A DNA stretch of 64,000 nt from positions 1-64,000 of the forward strand of contig JAIFNA010000004.1 in the NCBI GenBank assembly GCA_020048055.1. Reading direction: 5' to 3'. Of the stretch, positions 1-8,526 are shown piece after piece. Under the pieces are notes generated by a model. The model made no database searches. It was not told where the DNA came from and worked only from the letters and a program-made list of their open reading frames with translations. This DNA comes from Arcobacter sp. GTDB lineage: Bacteria; Campylobacterota; Campylobacteria; Campylobacterales; Arcobacteraceae. Each line of letters opens with the position of its first letter. Within the stretch, counting starts at the first letter, position 1. Both the position numbers and the translations under genes were made by a program.

Positions 1-1534
1 CAAATCCTTTTCCTGCTTCACCTGCTGTTGCTGCTTCTACTGCTGCATTAAGTGATAAGATGTTTGTTTGGAATGCAATTTGATCAATTATCGTAATAGC
101 TTCATTTATTGCGTTAACCTCTTTATTGATATCATCCATAGCCTGCGTTGTTTCTTTTGCCAATTTTTGACCATTAGTTGAAGCAAGTGTTACTGCTTCA
201 GCTAAATCAGACATTTTCACAATATTTACTGTATTACTTGATATATTAGAAGTTACTTCCTCTAATGCGGCTGCTGTTTCTTCTAAAGCTGCTGCTGCTT
301 CATTTGAATTTTTATTTAACAAATCCACTGTTTCTAATAAGACTTCACTACTTTTATCTAGCGTTAAGCCGTTTTCCTTATTTTCTACTAACATTTTTGT
401 AATAGCATTTCTTAACTCTGAAACATATGTTAAAAGTTCATCAAAAACACCATTCTTTTCAAGACCTTCAATCTTAAGTTCATCAATATAATTTAACTCT
501 ACATATTTTGATAACACGCTATTGATTGCAACAAAATTACTTTTTAATTGCACGAGTGCTGTATTAATATTGGTTTTTAAGAGTTCAAGATTTGGATTAT
601 CACTGCTTGCCTCAATATATTGCGAAAACCATGTGTTTCCTACTCTTTTCATTACAACCTGAGCATCTTGAATAAATAAATTATCTTTTTTTATTGATTG
701 CTCTATTAGTTCAATATTTTTATCTATTTCTTGTGCCATTTTTCCAAGCTCATCATTTACAGTAAGTCCGATTCTGTCTGCACTTGCTGTTTTTCTATTT
801 AAGAAATTAAAAAATGAATTTATACCATTTTGGAGTTTTGAAACAGAATCAGATATAGATTTTGTAATCATTGAGCCAAAAATAGCTAACAATATAATTG
901 ACAATAATATTACAACAGTGAGCACAGCAATTAAATTCCCAACTGAATTACTAATATGAGTTGAATGTTCTTCTACTTCATGAATTGTTGATTTAAAACT
1001 TGCATCAGCTTTTGCTATTATTTTATCTGTATTTTCAAGCAAAACTATCTCTTTTTTGCCTATTCCATTTGGCATATTTGATATAGCATATGCTCTATCA
1101 TCTTTAATATCATCTTGCAATGTTTCAATTGTTGCCAAATAAGCTTTTGATTTTTGACTGATCGATTCTGAGAGTTCTACAAGTTCTTTATCATCTTTAT
1201 TGTATTTTAACACAAAGCTATTGAGCTCTTTTGTAAGCTTAAGAACTTCCTCTTTGATTTTTCCATATTTCTCACTAGAATAAATATCTTCACCTTTAAC
1301 AATTGTTCCAAAACCAACACCTTTTGCAATAAAAATATTGACTTGTATAGCTCTAGAAAGTTCTAATAATTTAGCTGTTTGCTCTTTTAGTGTTATTGCA
1401 TTTGTTGTACTAGCTTCCGTGTCTCTTTTTATTGAATTCAAAGAAATCAAACTTACAAATCCAATAATTACTAAAGCAACAAATGAAATAGATATTAGTA
1501 AGTTTATTTTTGTTTTTACTGATAAGTTTTGCAT
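1..1534 (-). CDS. methyl-accepting chemotaxis protein (C-terminus outside window)
   Basis: This is an inner-membrane chemoreceptor that would signal to CheA/CheW. The first 511 residues are visible, read from an ATG at 1534 preceded by AAGGA. There is a membrane segment at about residues 10-30, a periplasmic sensor region of about 170 residues, a second membrane segment at about 199-223, then a long coiled signalling region. The frame runs off the window inside the signalling tip, where DQIAFQTNILSLNAAVEAA and GEAGKGF match the highly conserved hairpin of MCPs. The ligand cannot be predicted. About 100 or more residues should lie beyond base 1. The family call is secure. Confidence 0.95.
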   Translation of the reverse strand, partial: MQNLSVKTKINLLISISFVALVIIGFVSLISLNSIKRDTEASTTNAITLKEQTAKLLELSRAIQVNIFIAKGVGFGTIVKGEDIYSSEKYGKIKEEVLKLTKELNSFVLKYNKDDKELVELSESISQKSKAYLATIETLQDDIKDDRAYAISNMPNGIGKKEIVLLENTDKIIAKADASFKSTIHEVEEHSTHISNSVGNLIAVLTVVILLSIILLAIFGSMITKSISDSVSKLQNGINSFFNFLNRKTASADRIGLTVNDELGKMAQEIDKNIELIEQSIKKDNLFIQDAQVVMKRVGNTWFSQYIEASSDNPNLELLKTNINTALVQLKSNFVAINSVLSKYVELNYIDELKIEGLEKNGVFDELLTYVSELRNAITKMLVENKENGLTLDKSSEVLLETVDLLNKNSNEAAAALEETAAALEEVTSNISSNTVNIVKMSDLAEAVTLASTNGQKLAKETTQAMDDINKEVNAINEAITIIDQIAFQTNILSLNAAVEAATAGEAGKGF

Positions 1535-1566
1535 AAGAGTATCCTTTTTTATAATGTAAATTTAGT

Positions 1567-1605
1567 CTTGATGATTTTATTTACAAAGCAAATCATCAAG
1601 CTTTT
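1567..1605 (-). terminator. 11-bp hairpin between MCP and small periplasmic gene
   Basis: A perfect inverted repeat (CTTGATGATTT and AAATCATCAAG) is separated by 12 bases just downstream of the 85-residue gene. The minus-strand flank is not strongly T-rich, so it may be a weak terminator or only an RNA 3' end or processing structure. Confidence 0.45.
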
Positions 1606-1615
1606 AGGAGGAGAA

Positions 1616-1873
1616 TTATTGAACTAATTTATCAAGTTCTTGTGGTGGGAATTTCTTTTTACACTCAGCCAAACCTGCTTCATCTTTTGCTGAATTTACA
1701 CAAGCACTTTTCTTTTCAAAAAATTCTAATGCTTTAGGATTTTTTGAACCAGAAATTTTATCTTTCATTTTTGTTAACATATTCTCTTTTTTTGAAGTAA
1801 ATGCGTCTGCACTACAAACCGAAACTGATGCGCCTAATAACAAAGCAAATGCCATTAATGATAATTTTTTCAT
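1616..1873 (-). CDS. small exported protein with two mature cysteines
   Basis: This 85-residue protein is not assigned to a family. A typical signal peptide (MKKLSLMAFALLLGASVSV, then CSA) points to export with signal peptidase I cleavage near Ala22. The mature part is about 60 residues, strongly charged, with two cysteines (Cys58 and Cys71) that could form one disulfide and pin a helical hairpin. The ATG follows an AGGAG-like site. It is transcribed in the same direction as the chemoreceptor but separated by a hairpin, so it is probably a single-gene unit. Its function is unknown. Confidence 0.75.
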   Translation of the reverse strand: MKKLSLMAFALLLGASVSVCSADAFTSKKENMLTKMKDKISGSKNPKALEFFEKKSACVNSAKDEAGLAECKKKFPPQELDKLVQ

Positions 1874-2087
1874 ACGAAACTCCTGAATAATTTTTACAAT
1901 CTTTACGAATGTGTTGCAAATATATCTATATTGTTTTTAAACCTTTATTAACTTCTATATGATGTAATCAATTCAATAAACTAAGTATTTCTTAAATGTT
2001 ACCATTGGGACAAAATTCTTGCGACTGAATAGATTTGAAGATGAATTTATATTCAATCACTCTAGTTTTGTTTTAAGAAAATATAAT

Positions 2088-2093
2088 TATAAT
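2088..2093 (+). promoter_or_regulatory. -10 box of the tetR-RND operon
   Basis: A TATAAT hexamer (with an overlapping second copy at 2082-2087) lies about 20 bases upstream of the palindromic operator. It would place the transcription start near 2100. There is no good -35 box, as is usual in Campylobacterota promoters. Confidence 0.55.
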
Positions 2094-2108
2094 GTTTTAA
2101 AATTTAAT

Positions 2109-2125
2109 TGACCGATAGTCGGTCA
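2109..2125 (+). promoter_or_regulatory. TetR-type palindromic operator
   Basis: TGACCGA-TAG-TCGGTCA is a perfect 7-bp inverted repeat with a 3-bp centre, between the -10 box and the tetR ribosome site. Size and symmetry fit a TetR dimer site. Its GC content stands out from the AT-rich flanks. It most likely binds the regulator encoded just downstream, giving autorepression of the whole efflux operon. Confidence 0.75.
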
Positions 2126-2145
2126 TAATAGGCTTAGGAGGCTTG

Positions 2146-2742
2146 ATGGCAATCATAGTTGATAAAATCCAAAAAAGAAAAGATATTGCCCTTGCTTGTA
2201 AAGATATATTTATCCAAAAAGGGATCAAAAATCTAACAATTGCAGAAGTTGCAACAACGGCAAAAATTGGTAAAGGGACAATTTATGAGTATTTTAAAAA
2301 TAAAGAGGAGATTGTTTTTGAGATTGTAAATATACTAATTGAAGAACACAATATCAATAAAAAGGTAAAAATTTCACAAAAAGAAACCTCGAAAGAGAAA
2401 ATATTAGAATTTTTTAGTTTTTTTCATAACGATGAAGATACACAATTAAGGGGACTTTATAAAGAATTTATCTCAATAAATCTTTCAAACCAACATCAAG
2501 AAATGAGGGAGTTTCAAAGCAAATGTTTTGATAATTACCTTAGTTGGTTTAGAGAAATCATAGAAGATGGAATAGCAAGAAATGAGTTAATTCCACAAGC
2601 AATACATTTAGCAAATGGTTTATTTGCAATAGGTGATGGATTTTTTATAACAAATTCATCTACAAATATCAATAAAAATATCAAAGAGGAATTAAATACT
2701 TTTTGTGATACTTTATTTCAACTTATGGAGGTTAAAAAATGA
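2146..2742 (+). CDS. TetR-family transcriptional repressor
   Basis: This is a 198-residue DNA-binding regulator. The N-terminal helix-turn-helix is clear: AKIGKGTIYEYFKNKEEI matches the TetR recognition-helix consensus. The C-terminal part would be the ligand and dimer domain. A TTG at 2143 is possible, but AGGAGG at 2136-2141 sits 4 bases before the ATG at 2146, so the ATG is preferred. The stop overlaps the next start by 4 bases (ATGA), giving translational coupling with the tolC-like gene. It probably represses this operon through the palindrome at 2109-2125. The inducing ligand is unknown. Confidence 0.92.
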   Translation: MAIIVDKIQKRKDIALACKDIFIQKGIKNLTIAEVATTAKIGKGTIYEYFKNKEEIVFEIVNILIEEHNINKKVKISQKETSKEKILEFFSFFHNDEDTQLRGLYKEFISINLSNQHQEMREFQSKCFDNYLSWFREIIEDGIARNELIPQAIHLANGLFAIGDGFFITNSSTNINKNIKEELNTFCDTLFQLMEVKK

Positions 2743-3983
2743 AAAAATATATAGCTTTATTACTACCTGCTCTACTTTTTGGGGAGGATTTGAAATCAAT
2801 TTTGGAACTACTAAACAAAAATAATACACTACTCCAATCTTCAAAATTAACAAACGAAGCAAAACAACAAAATATCAAAACAAAAGAGAATGCAACATAT
2901 CCAACTATCGATGTTGGTGGATATTATCAAAACCTACAAACACCAGCTTCTGGTCAAGCGGGTGATATTTACAGTGTTTATGGAAAAATAGGTTACGACT
3001 TGTATGATGGTGATAGAAAAAAATCATTAATCGAACTTGCAAAAAATGAATACAAAATCAGTGATATAAGCACAAATGCCCTAAAAGAAAATTTAGCACT
3101 CGATGTAACAAAAGATTTTTTCACAATTAAAAATCTAAAAGCTTCACTAAATGCAAAAGAGGAAGCAAAAAAATCGATAAATGAACAACTAACAAGGGTA
3201 AAAAGATATGTTGAAGCAAAACTAGCGACAAAAAGTGACATCGATAGACTCCAATCATCATTTGATACAAATCACTATGAAGTAGAAACTATCAAATTTC
3301 AAATTGATGAAGCTTTGCAAAACTTAAGTTTGAAAATTGGAAAAAAAATTGATAGTGTTGAGGATTCAATTTTTTATGAGAACTTAGATGAAAAACTACA
3401 AGAAAACAACCATATAAAAGTCTTAAAAGCGAGAAGAGATGCTATTTTACTAAATGAACAAGTAGTAAATAGCGCAATACTTCCGCAAGTAAAAATTGAA
3501 AATACCTACTCAAGATTTGGGTACAACCGAACAAATAGCTCTCACCCAGCAGGTGCGGATGACCAAAATAATCTAACACTGAGTGCAACTATGAAACTTT
3601 ATGATTTTGGAATTAATAAAAGCGAAAAACAACTTCTTACAATTGAAGCTCAAGCTTTAGCAAAAGAGATAGATTACAAAACAAAAGAGCAAGAGGTACA
3701 AACAAAAATTTCACTTTTAAAAATCTCAACAACAAAAGAGAAGATTAAAAGTGCTTACAGCGCATTAACATCAGCTAAAAGTGCATTTATCACAATAAAT
3801 GAGAAATACAACGCTGGACTTGTAGATTATGTTACATACCTAGAAGCACTACAAACCAAAACGAATGCAAATATGAGCTATGAGATTTCAAAAAATGAAC
3901 TTCAATTTGGATATGCAACTTACTATTATTACAATGGTAAAAATTTAGAAGAGATGCTTCTTTTACAAATAAAAAAGGATTAA
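2739..3983 (+). CDS. TolC-family outer-membrane efflux protein
   Basis: This 414-residue outer-membrane channel subunit has a signal peptide of about 16 residues (MKKYIALLLPALLFG). The mature protein has the long alternating helices of TolC/OEP proteins in two halves: the region 60-220 with KYVE/KRYVEAKLATKSDID, repeated after residue 260 with EKYNAGLVDYVTYLEAL. That is the typical 'xxx YxxGlxdyxxxLxA' pattern of the family. It would form the exit duct for the adaptor and RND pump encoded next. It overlaps tetR by 4 bases and lies 1 base before the adaptor gene. Confidence 0.9.
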   Translation: MKKYIALLLPALLFGEDLKSILELLNKNNTLLQSSKLTNEAKQQNIKTKENATYPTIDVGGYYQNLQTPASGQAGDIYSVYGKIGYDLYDGDRKKSLIELAKNEYKISDISTNALKENLALDVTKDFFTIKNLKASLNAKEEAKKSINEQLTRVKRYVEAKLATKSDIDRLQSSFDTNHYEVETIKFQIDEALQNLSLKIGKKIDSVEDSIFYENLDEKLQENNHIKVLKARRDAILLNEQVVNSAILPQVKIENTYSRFGYNRTNSSHPAGADDQNNLTLSATMKLYDFGINKSEKQLLTIEAQALAKEIDYKTKEQEVQTKISLLKISTTKEKIKSAYSALTSAKSAFITINEKYNAGLVDYVTYLEALQTKTNANMSYEISKNELQFGYATYYYYNGKNLEEMLLLQIKKD

Positions 3984-3984
3984 A

Positions 3985-4731
3985 ATGAAAAAAATATTTA
4001 TACTACTTACAGCTTTGGCTGTGTTTGGAAATAGTGCTGAGATATATGCGACATTTCAAGTTGAAGCGTCAAAAAGTTCAAATTTAGCGTTTGATACAAG
4101 TGGAATTGTAAAAACAGTATATGTAAATCAAGCAAGTGTTGTAAAAAAAGGTGACCTCTTGGCAGAACTTCATAACGGTGAAATAAAGTCATCTCTTGAA
4201 GTTGCAAAAGCTTCACTAGCTAGTAGTGAAGTTGCAGTGAAGTTTGCTAAAAAAGATTATGAAAGACAATTAAAAGTAAAAGATTTAATTGACGAAGCAC
4301 AACTTGACAAATATGCCTTTGCATACGAAAATGCAGAAGCAAAACTAAAAGAAGCAAAAGCAAATCTAGCTCAAAAAAAGATTCTTTATGAAAAAACTTT
4401 TTTGTATGCGCCTTATAGTGGTGTAATTTATGAAAAAATTGTTGATCCTGGAGATGCTGTTAGTGGAGCTATGCTTAGGACGATTTTTAAAATTCAAAAT
4501 GCTAAAGGGAGAAAACTTGTGTTGGAATTTGACCAAAAATATTGGAAAGATGTAAAAGCTGGGCAAACATTTAAATTTACCCTTGATGGAGATGCACAAA
4601 TAAGAAGTGGAAAAATATCTAAAATATACCCTAGTTCAAACAGTGCAAATAGAAAAATAAAAGCTGAAGTCGCTTATGACAATCTTATCGTTGGACTTTT
4701 TGGTAATGGCTACATTACTACAAATAAATAA
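3985..4731 (+). CDS. RND efflux periplasmic adaptor (HlyD/membrane fusion protein family)
   Basis: This 248-residue periplasmic adaptor joins the pump to the TolC-like channel. It has a short N-terminal signal, then a lipoyl/barrel half (GIVKTVYVNQASVVKKGDLL), a helical hairpin at about residues 75-125, the second half-lipoyl (TFLYAPYSGVIYEKIVDPGD), and a beta-barrel domain. It is shorter than AcrA-type adaptors (about 380 residues) and lacks a long membrane-proximal domain, as is common for compact adaptors in this phylum. No lipobox is evident. The gene lies 1 base after tolC and 10 bases before the pump gene. Confidence 0.88.
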   Translation: MKKIFILLTALAVFGNSAEIYATFQVEASKSSNLAFDTSGIVKTVYVNQASVVKKGDLLAELHNGEIKSSLEVAKASLASSEVAVKFAKKDYERQLKVKDLIDEAQLDKYAFAYENAEAKLKEAKANLAQKKILYEKTFLYAPYSGVIYEKIVDPGDAVSGAMLRTIFKIQNAKGRKLVLEFDQKYWKDVKAGQTFKFTLDGDAQIRSGKISKIYPSSNSANRKIKAEVAYDNLIVGLFGNGYITTNK

Positions 4732-4741
4732 AGAGTAAGTT

Positions 4742-7700
4742 ATGTACAAATTAGCACTAAAAAGACCAATAACGACTTTGATGTATGTCTTAACGCTGAT
4801 GTTTTTTGGATATATGAGCTTCAAATCAATGCCATCAGCCCTATTTCCAAATGTTGATTTCCCGATAGTTACAATTAAAACTGCTTATCCAGGGGCTGAA
4901 TCAAGCACAATGGAATCACAAGTTACAGACAAAATCGAAGAAGCAGTATCAAGAATAGATGGAATTGATAGCATCACCTCAACAAGTAGTAATGGCGTGA
5001 GTGTTGTTATTATCAAATTTTTTCTTGAAAAAAATATCAACGAAGCAACAAATGATGTAAGGGATAAAGTTTCAGCAGTAACCCTGCCAACAAATGCAAA
5101 AACTCCACTTGTGAGTAAACTAGACATTGGTGGAGCGTCAGTTATTAATGTTTTCCTAACAGCCAAAAAAGATTCATTAGCAAATTTAATGGTTTTTGCT
5201 GATGAAAAAGTTAAGCCTAGAATTGAAAAACTAGGTGGTGTTGGAGCTATAAATATCATCGGATACAAAAACAGAGAAATTAAAATCTTCCCAAACATTG
5301 ACGCACTAAATAAATATGGCATCACAGTCACAGAACTAAATGATGCAGTAGCAAAAGAAAACATCAAAATTGGTGGCGGGAAACTTATCACAAACACAAA
5401 AGAGTTAGTTCTAAAAACAAAAGCTGATGCGCTTAGTATAGATGAGCTTAAACTTATTCAAATAAAAGACAATATCACTTTAGAGCAAATTGCTACTGTT
5501 ATTGATTCTCTAAGTGATCCTACAAGTTATGCTTCACTTGATGGTGTTGAGGGTGTTATGCTTGAGGTACAAAAAATATCAGGTGAAAATACTATCGATA
5601 TAGTTGATAAAGTAAAGGGCGTAGTTCCAGAACTAGAGAAATTAGCTGGTGAAAAATACAATGTAAAACTTCTAAATGACACCTCACCTTTTATTTTAGA
5701 ATCACTAAAAGGTGTTGAATTTGATCTTATTTATGGCGCATTTTTGGCAACTTTGATTGTTTTTGTATTTTTGCGAAATCTTACAATTACATTTGTTTCA
5801 GCACTTTCTATCCCAGCTTCAATAATGGGAACATTTGCTTTGATGGATTTTATGGGATTTGAATTAAACAAAATGACACTCATAGGGCTAACCCTTGCTA
5901 TTGGTATTATTATCGATGATGCTATTGTTGTTATTGAAAATATTTACAAAAAAATGGAAGCGGGACTTAGCAAATATGAAGCAGCTTATGAAGGTACAAA
6001 AGAGATGGCATTTACAATTCTAGCAATTTCTGCGATGCTTTTGGCTGTTTTTGTACCCGTTTCATTTATGAGTGGGATTGTTGGAAAATTCTTTGAAAGT
6101 TTTGCAATGACTGTTGGTTTTGCAATTATTATTTCATACACCATTGCTCTAAGTTTTATCCCAAGTCTTAGTGCAAGAACACTACACAAAGGGGAAAGTA
6201 AACTTTACAACTTCACTGAGCCATTTTTTAAAGCTCTTGAAAAAGGGTATGAAAAAATCTTAAAGCTGATTTTACGATTTAAAATAACTACACTTATTTT
6301 AGTGCTTCTTATGTTTGTTGGTTCACTTAGTTTATTCCCAAAAATTGGTATGGACTTTATCCCAAAAGAGGATAAAGGTGAATTTGAAATAGCCCTCAAA
6401 GCAAATGCTGACATCTCACTAAATGAGATGATAAGAAAAGCAAAAGAGGTTGAAAATATGGTAAAAAAAGATAACACAGTTGAATACACAACCTTAAGTG
6501 TTGGTAGCAATTCACTACTTGAAAAACACAAGGCTGTTATCTATGTAAAACTGGTAGAGAAAAGCAAAAGAGCTTTAAATCAAGAAAATATAGTTCAAAA
6601 CTTTAGAAAAAAACTAGAACCATTTAAAAAAGAGATGTTTATAACCGCTGCTGCTATTCCAAACATCAAAGGTGCTGGGGTTTCTGTACCTTATCAAATT
6701 GTTTTAAAATCTGATAGCTTAGAAGATTTGATGGTTGCTAAAAAAAATCTAACTGGGTACCTAGCAAAGAAAAAAGGATTTGTAGATATAGACACAAACC
6801 TTGATGACCCTAAACCGCAGATTGAACTAAAAATTTTAAGAGACCGTGCAAATTCGCTTGGAATTTCAGCTTCCAAAATTGCAGAAGCTATCTCAATTGC
6901 TTTTTCTAGCGATATGGAGATTTCATATTTTGAGGAAAATGGGAAACAATACAACATCACACTAAGGCTAAATGATGAAAACAGAGTAAGTTTGAACGAC
7001 ATAAAAAAACTACAACTTAGAACAAAAACGGGTGAGTTAGTATTTATAGATGGACTTGTAGAATTTTCAAATAATTATGCACTTGGCACTATAAATCACT
7101 ACGATAGACAAAGACAAGTTACAGTATTTGCTGATTTATTTGGACTTGATTTGGGTGGTGCAGTTGCTTACACAAAAGCGGAAATTGACAATCTTATGCC
7201 AAAAAGTGTAACTTATAGATTTACAGGATTTGCTGAAGAGATGGTGAAAACAGGAGAAGCGTTTGGTGCTGCTATTGGGCTTAGTGTTATTTTGATGTTT
7301 ATCATATTGGCAATCTTATACGAATCACTCATTCAACCAATAATAATCATGGTTGCGTTACCACTTAGTATCATTGGGGTTATGATTGCATTGTTTCTTT
7401 CAGGGCATCAATTTAGTCTATTTGTAATGATTGGATTTATGCTACTTATGGGGATGGTTGGGAAAAATGCAGTTTTACTTGTTGACTTTGCAAATAATGC
7501 TATGGCAAGTGGTAAGAGTTCTGATGAAGCGCTTATTGAAGCTGGTGAAAAAAGACTTCGTCCAATCTTGATGACAACAATTGCGATGGTTTTTGCTATG
7601 TTACCACTAGCACTTGCAACTGGACTTGGAAGCGAAAGTAAAGCACCTATGGCTATTGCTATTATTGGAGGGCTTATTAGCTCGATGATTTTAACCTTGT

Positions 7701-7786
7701 TTGTTGTACCTGCGATTTATAAACTTATAAGTCCAGCTGATAGGGCTTTACGAAAGTTTTATGAAGCACCTAAAACTTCCATTTAG
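4742..7786 (+). CDS. RND-family efflux permease (HAE1/AcrB-like)
   Basis: This 1014-residue inner-membrane proton-driven exporter has the usual layout: membrane helix 1 near residue 10, a first large periplasmic loop, a helix block at about 325-480, a second loop, and a helix block at about 840-1000. The proton relay is present: GIIIDDAIVVIEN in TM4 carries the two aspartates and GMVGKNAVLLVDFAN in TM10 carries the lysine. PKEDKGEF is a family motif at the start of loop two. With the adaptor and TolC-like protein it forms a tripartite pump. Substrates cannot be read from the sequence. A terminator follows directly. Confidence 0.94.
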   Translation: MYKLALKRPITTLMYVLTLMFFGYMSFKSMPSALFPNVDFPIVTIKTAYPGAESSTMESQVTDKIEEAVSRIDGIDSITSTSSNGVSVVIIKFFLEKNINEATNDVRDKVSAVTLPTNAKTPLVSKLDIGGASVINVFLTAKKDSLANLMVFADEKVKPRIEKLGGVGAINIIGYKNREIKIFPNIDALNKYGITVTELNDAVAKENIKIGGGKLITNTKELVLKTKADALSIDELKLIQIKDNITLEQIATVIDSLSDPTSYASLDGVEGVMLEVQKISGENTIDIVDKVKGVVPELEKLAGEKYNVKLLNDTSPFILESLKGVEFDLIYGAFLATLIVFVFLRNLTITFVSALSIPASIMGTFALMDFMGFELNKMTLIGLTLAIGIIIDDAIVVIENIYKKMEAGLSKYEAAYEGTKEMAFTILAISAMLLAVFVPVSFMSGIVGKFFESFAMTVGFAIIISYTIALSFIPSLSARTLHKGESKLYNFTEPFFKALEKGYEKILKLILRFKITTLILVLLMFVGSLSLFPKIGMDFIPKEDKGEFEIALKANADISLNEMIRKAKEVENMVKKDNTVEYTTLSVGSNSLLEKHKAVIYVKLVEKSKRALNQENIVQNFRKKLEPFKKEMFITAAAIPNIKGAGVSVPYQIVLKSDSLEDLMVAKKNLTGYLAKKKGFVDIDTNLDDPKPQIELKILRDRANSLGISASKIAEAISIAFSSDMEISYFEENGKQYNITLRLNDENRVSLNDIKKLQLRTKTGELVFIDGLVEFSNNYALGTINHYDRQRQVTVFADLFGLDLGGAVAYTKAEIDNLMPKSVTYRFTGFAEEMVKTGEAFGAAIGLSVILMFIILAILYESLIQPIIIMVALPLSIIGVMIALFLSGHQFSLFVMIGFMLLMGMVGKNAVLLVDFANNAMASGKSSDEALIEAGEKRLRPILMTTIAMVFAMLPLALATGLGSESKAPMAIAIIGGLISSMILTLFVVPAIYKLISPADRALRKFYEAPKTSI

Positions 7787-7792
7787 ATGCTA

Positions 7793-7831
7793 AAAATAAA
7801 ACAAGATAGCTTTTCTATTTTGTTTTATTTT
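7793..7831 (+). terminator. Rho-independent terminator of the RND operon
   Basis: A 17-bp stem with one G-U pair and a 5-base loop begins 6 bases after the pump stop codon. The 3' arm is itself T-rich (TTTTGTTTTATTTT), so it doubles as the U-tract. It also overlaps the end of a minus-strand gene remnant. Confidence 0.8.
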
Positions 7832-7959
7832 GTAAGAACAGTGGTTGAAGTTACAACATTAAGATACTCCCTCATAGAACCAACAACTATATTATCTCTA
7901 CTTACTGAGAACTTATAGTCTTGATTTCTAACTCTATAAATGTGATTTAATGAAAAAAC
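7825..7959 (-). pseudogene. possible 44-codon gene remnant downstream of purE
   Basis: On the minus strand, 44 codons stay open between two stops. The composition is protein-like rather than AT-junk (IYRVRNQDYKFSVSRDN, then IVVGSMREYLNVV). There is no plausible start or ribosome site, and the purE terminator lies at its 5' edge. It reads like the C-terminal tail of a lost gene. The family is not recognised. Chance openness is possible. Confidence 0.35.
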
Positions 7960-7980
7960 TTAAAGAGGCGAGTGCCTCTT
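7953..7980 (-). terminator. Rho-independent terminator of purE
   Basis: On the minus strand AAGAGGC-ACTC-GCCTCTT is followed by TAAGTTTTTT: a 7-bp GC-rich stem with a T-run, 9 bases after the purE stop. Confidence 0.85.
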
Positions 7981-7989
7981 ATTAAAAAA

Positions 7990-8484
7990 CTATAAGATAA
8001 CCTCAATCTCCCTTGAGTCATTTACAACTTTTTTCTCTTTTACGATTCTGTCCTCTTTTAGTTTTACGGCAAGTTCTTTATCTGTGATAGCTAAAATCTG
8101 CATTGCAAGATAAGCAGCATTTACCGCTCCAGCTTTACCTAAAGCAACAGTTGCAACAGGCATACCAGCAGGCATTTGAACAGTACTAAGCATAGCATCC
8201 ATACCATCCATAGCTCCACCTTTCATAGGAACTCCAATAACTGGTTTTGTAGTCCCAGCAGCTAAAGCCCCAGCTAAATGTGCAGCCATTCCAGCTGCTG
8301 CTATAAATACTTTAGCACCTTTTGCTTCAGCCTCTTTGATATATGTTTTTGTTCGCTCAGGTGATCTATGCGCTGAACTTATAATTAGTTCATACTTTAC
8401 GCTAAATTCCTCTAGCGTATCGGCACAATTTTTCATTATTTCATAATCACTTTTACTTCCCATTACAATTGAAACAAAATTCAT
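7990..8484 (-). CDS. purE: N5-carboxyaminoimidazole ribonucleotide mutase PurE
   Basis: This 164-residue cytosolic enzyme of purine biosynthesis converts N5-CAIR to 4-carboxy-5-aminoimidazole ribonucleotide (class I PurE). Diagnostic motifs are present: MGSKSDYEIM near the start, SAHRSPERT, and AAAGMAAHLAGALAAGTTKPVIGVP with the substrate-binding loop. The length is standard for the class I enzyme. No purK lies nearby. It is followed by its own terminator and preceded by 42 bases with a GGATAT-type ribosome site. Placement downstream of the accessory block rather than next to trhP may reflect insertion between them. Confidence 0.97.
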   Translation of the reverse strand: MNFVSIVMGSKSDYEIMKNCADTLEEFSVKYELIISSAHRSPERTKTYIKEAEAKGAKVFIAAAGMAAHLAGALAAGTTKPVIGVPMKGGAMDGMDAMLSTVQMPAGMPVATVALGKAGAVNAAYLAMQILAITDKELAVKLKEDRIVKEKKVVNDSREIEVIL

Positions 8485-8526
8485 TTTATATCCTTGGTTT
8501 TAAATTTTTGGTATGTTAGCAAATCT

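Noticed and set aside
4885-5397. 170-codon minus-strand frame inside the RND pump gene
   Set aside because: It lies wholly inside a well-conserved gene on the other strand and has no start site context or family features.
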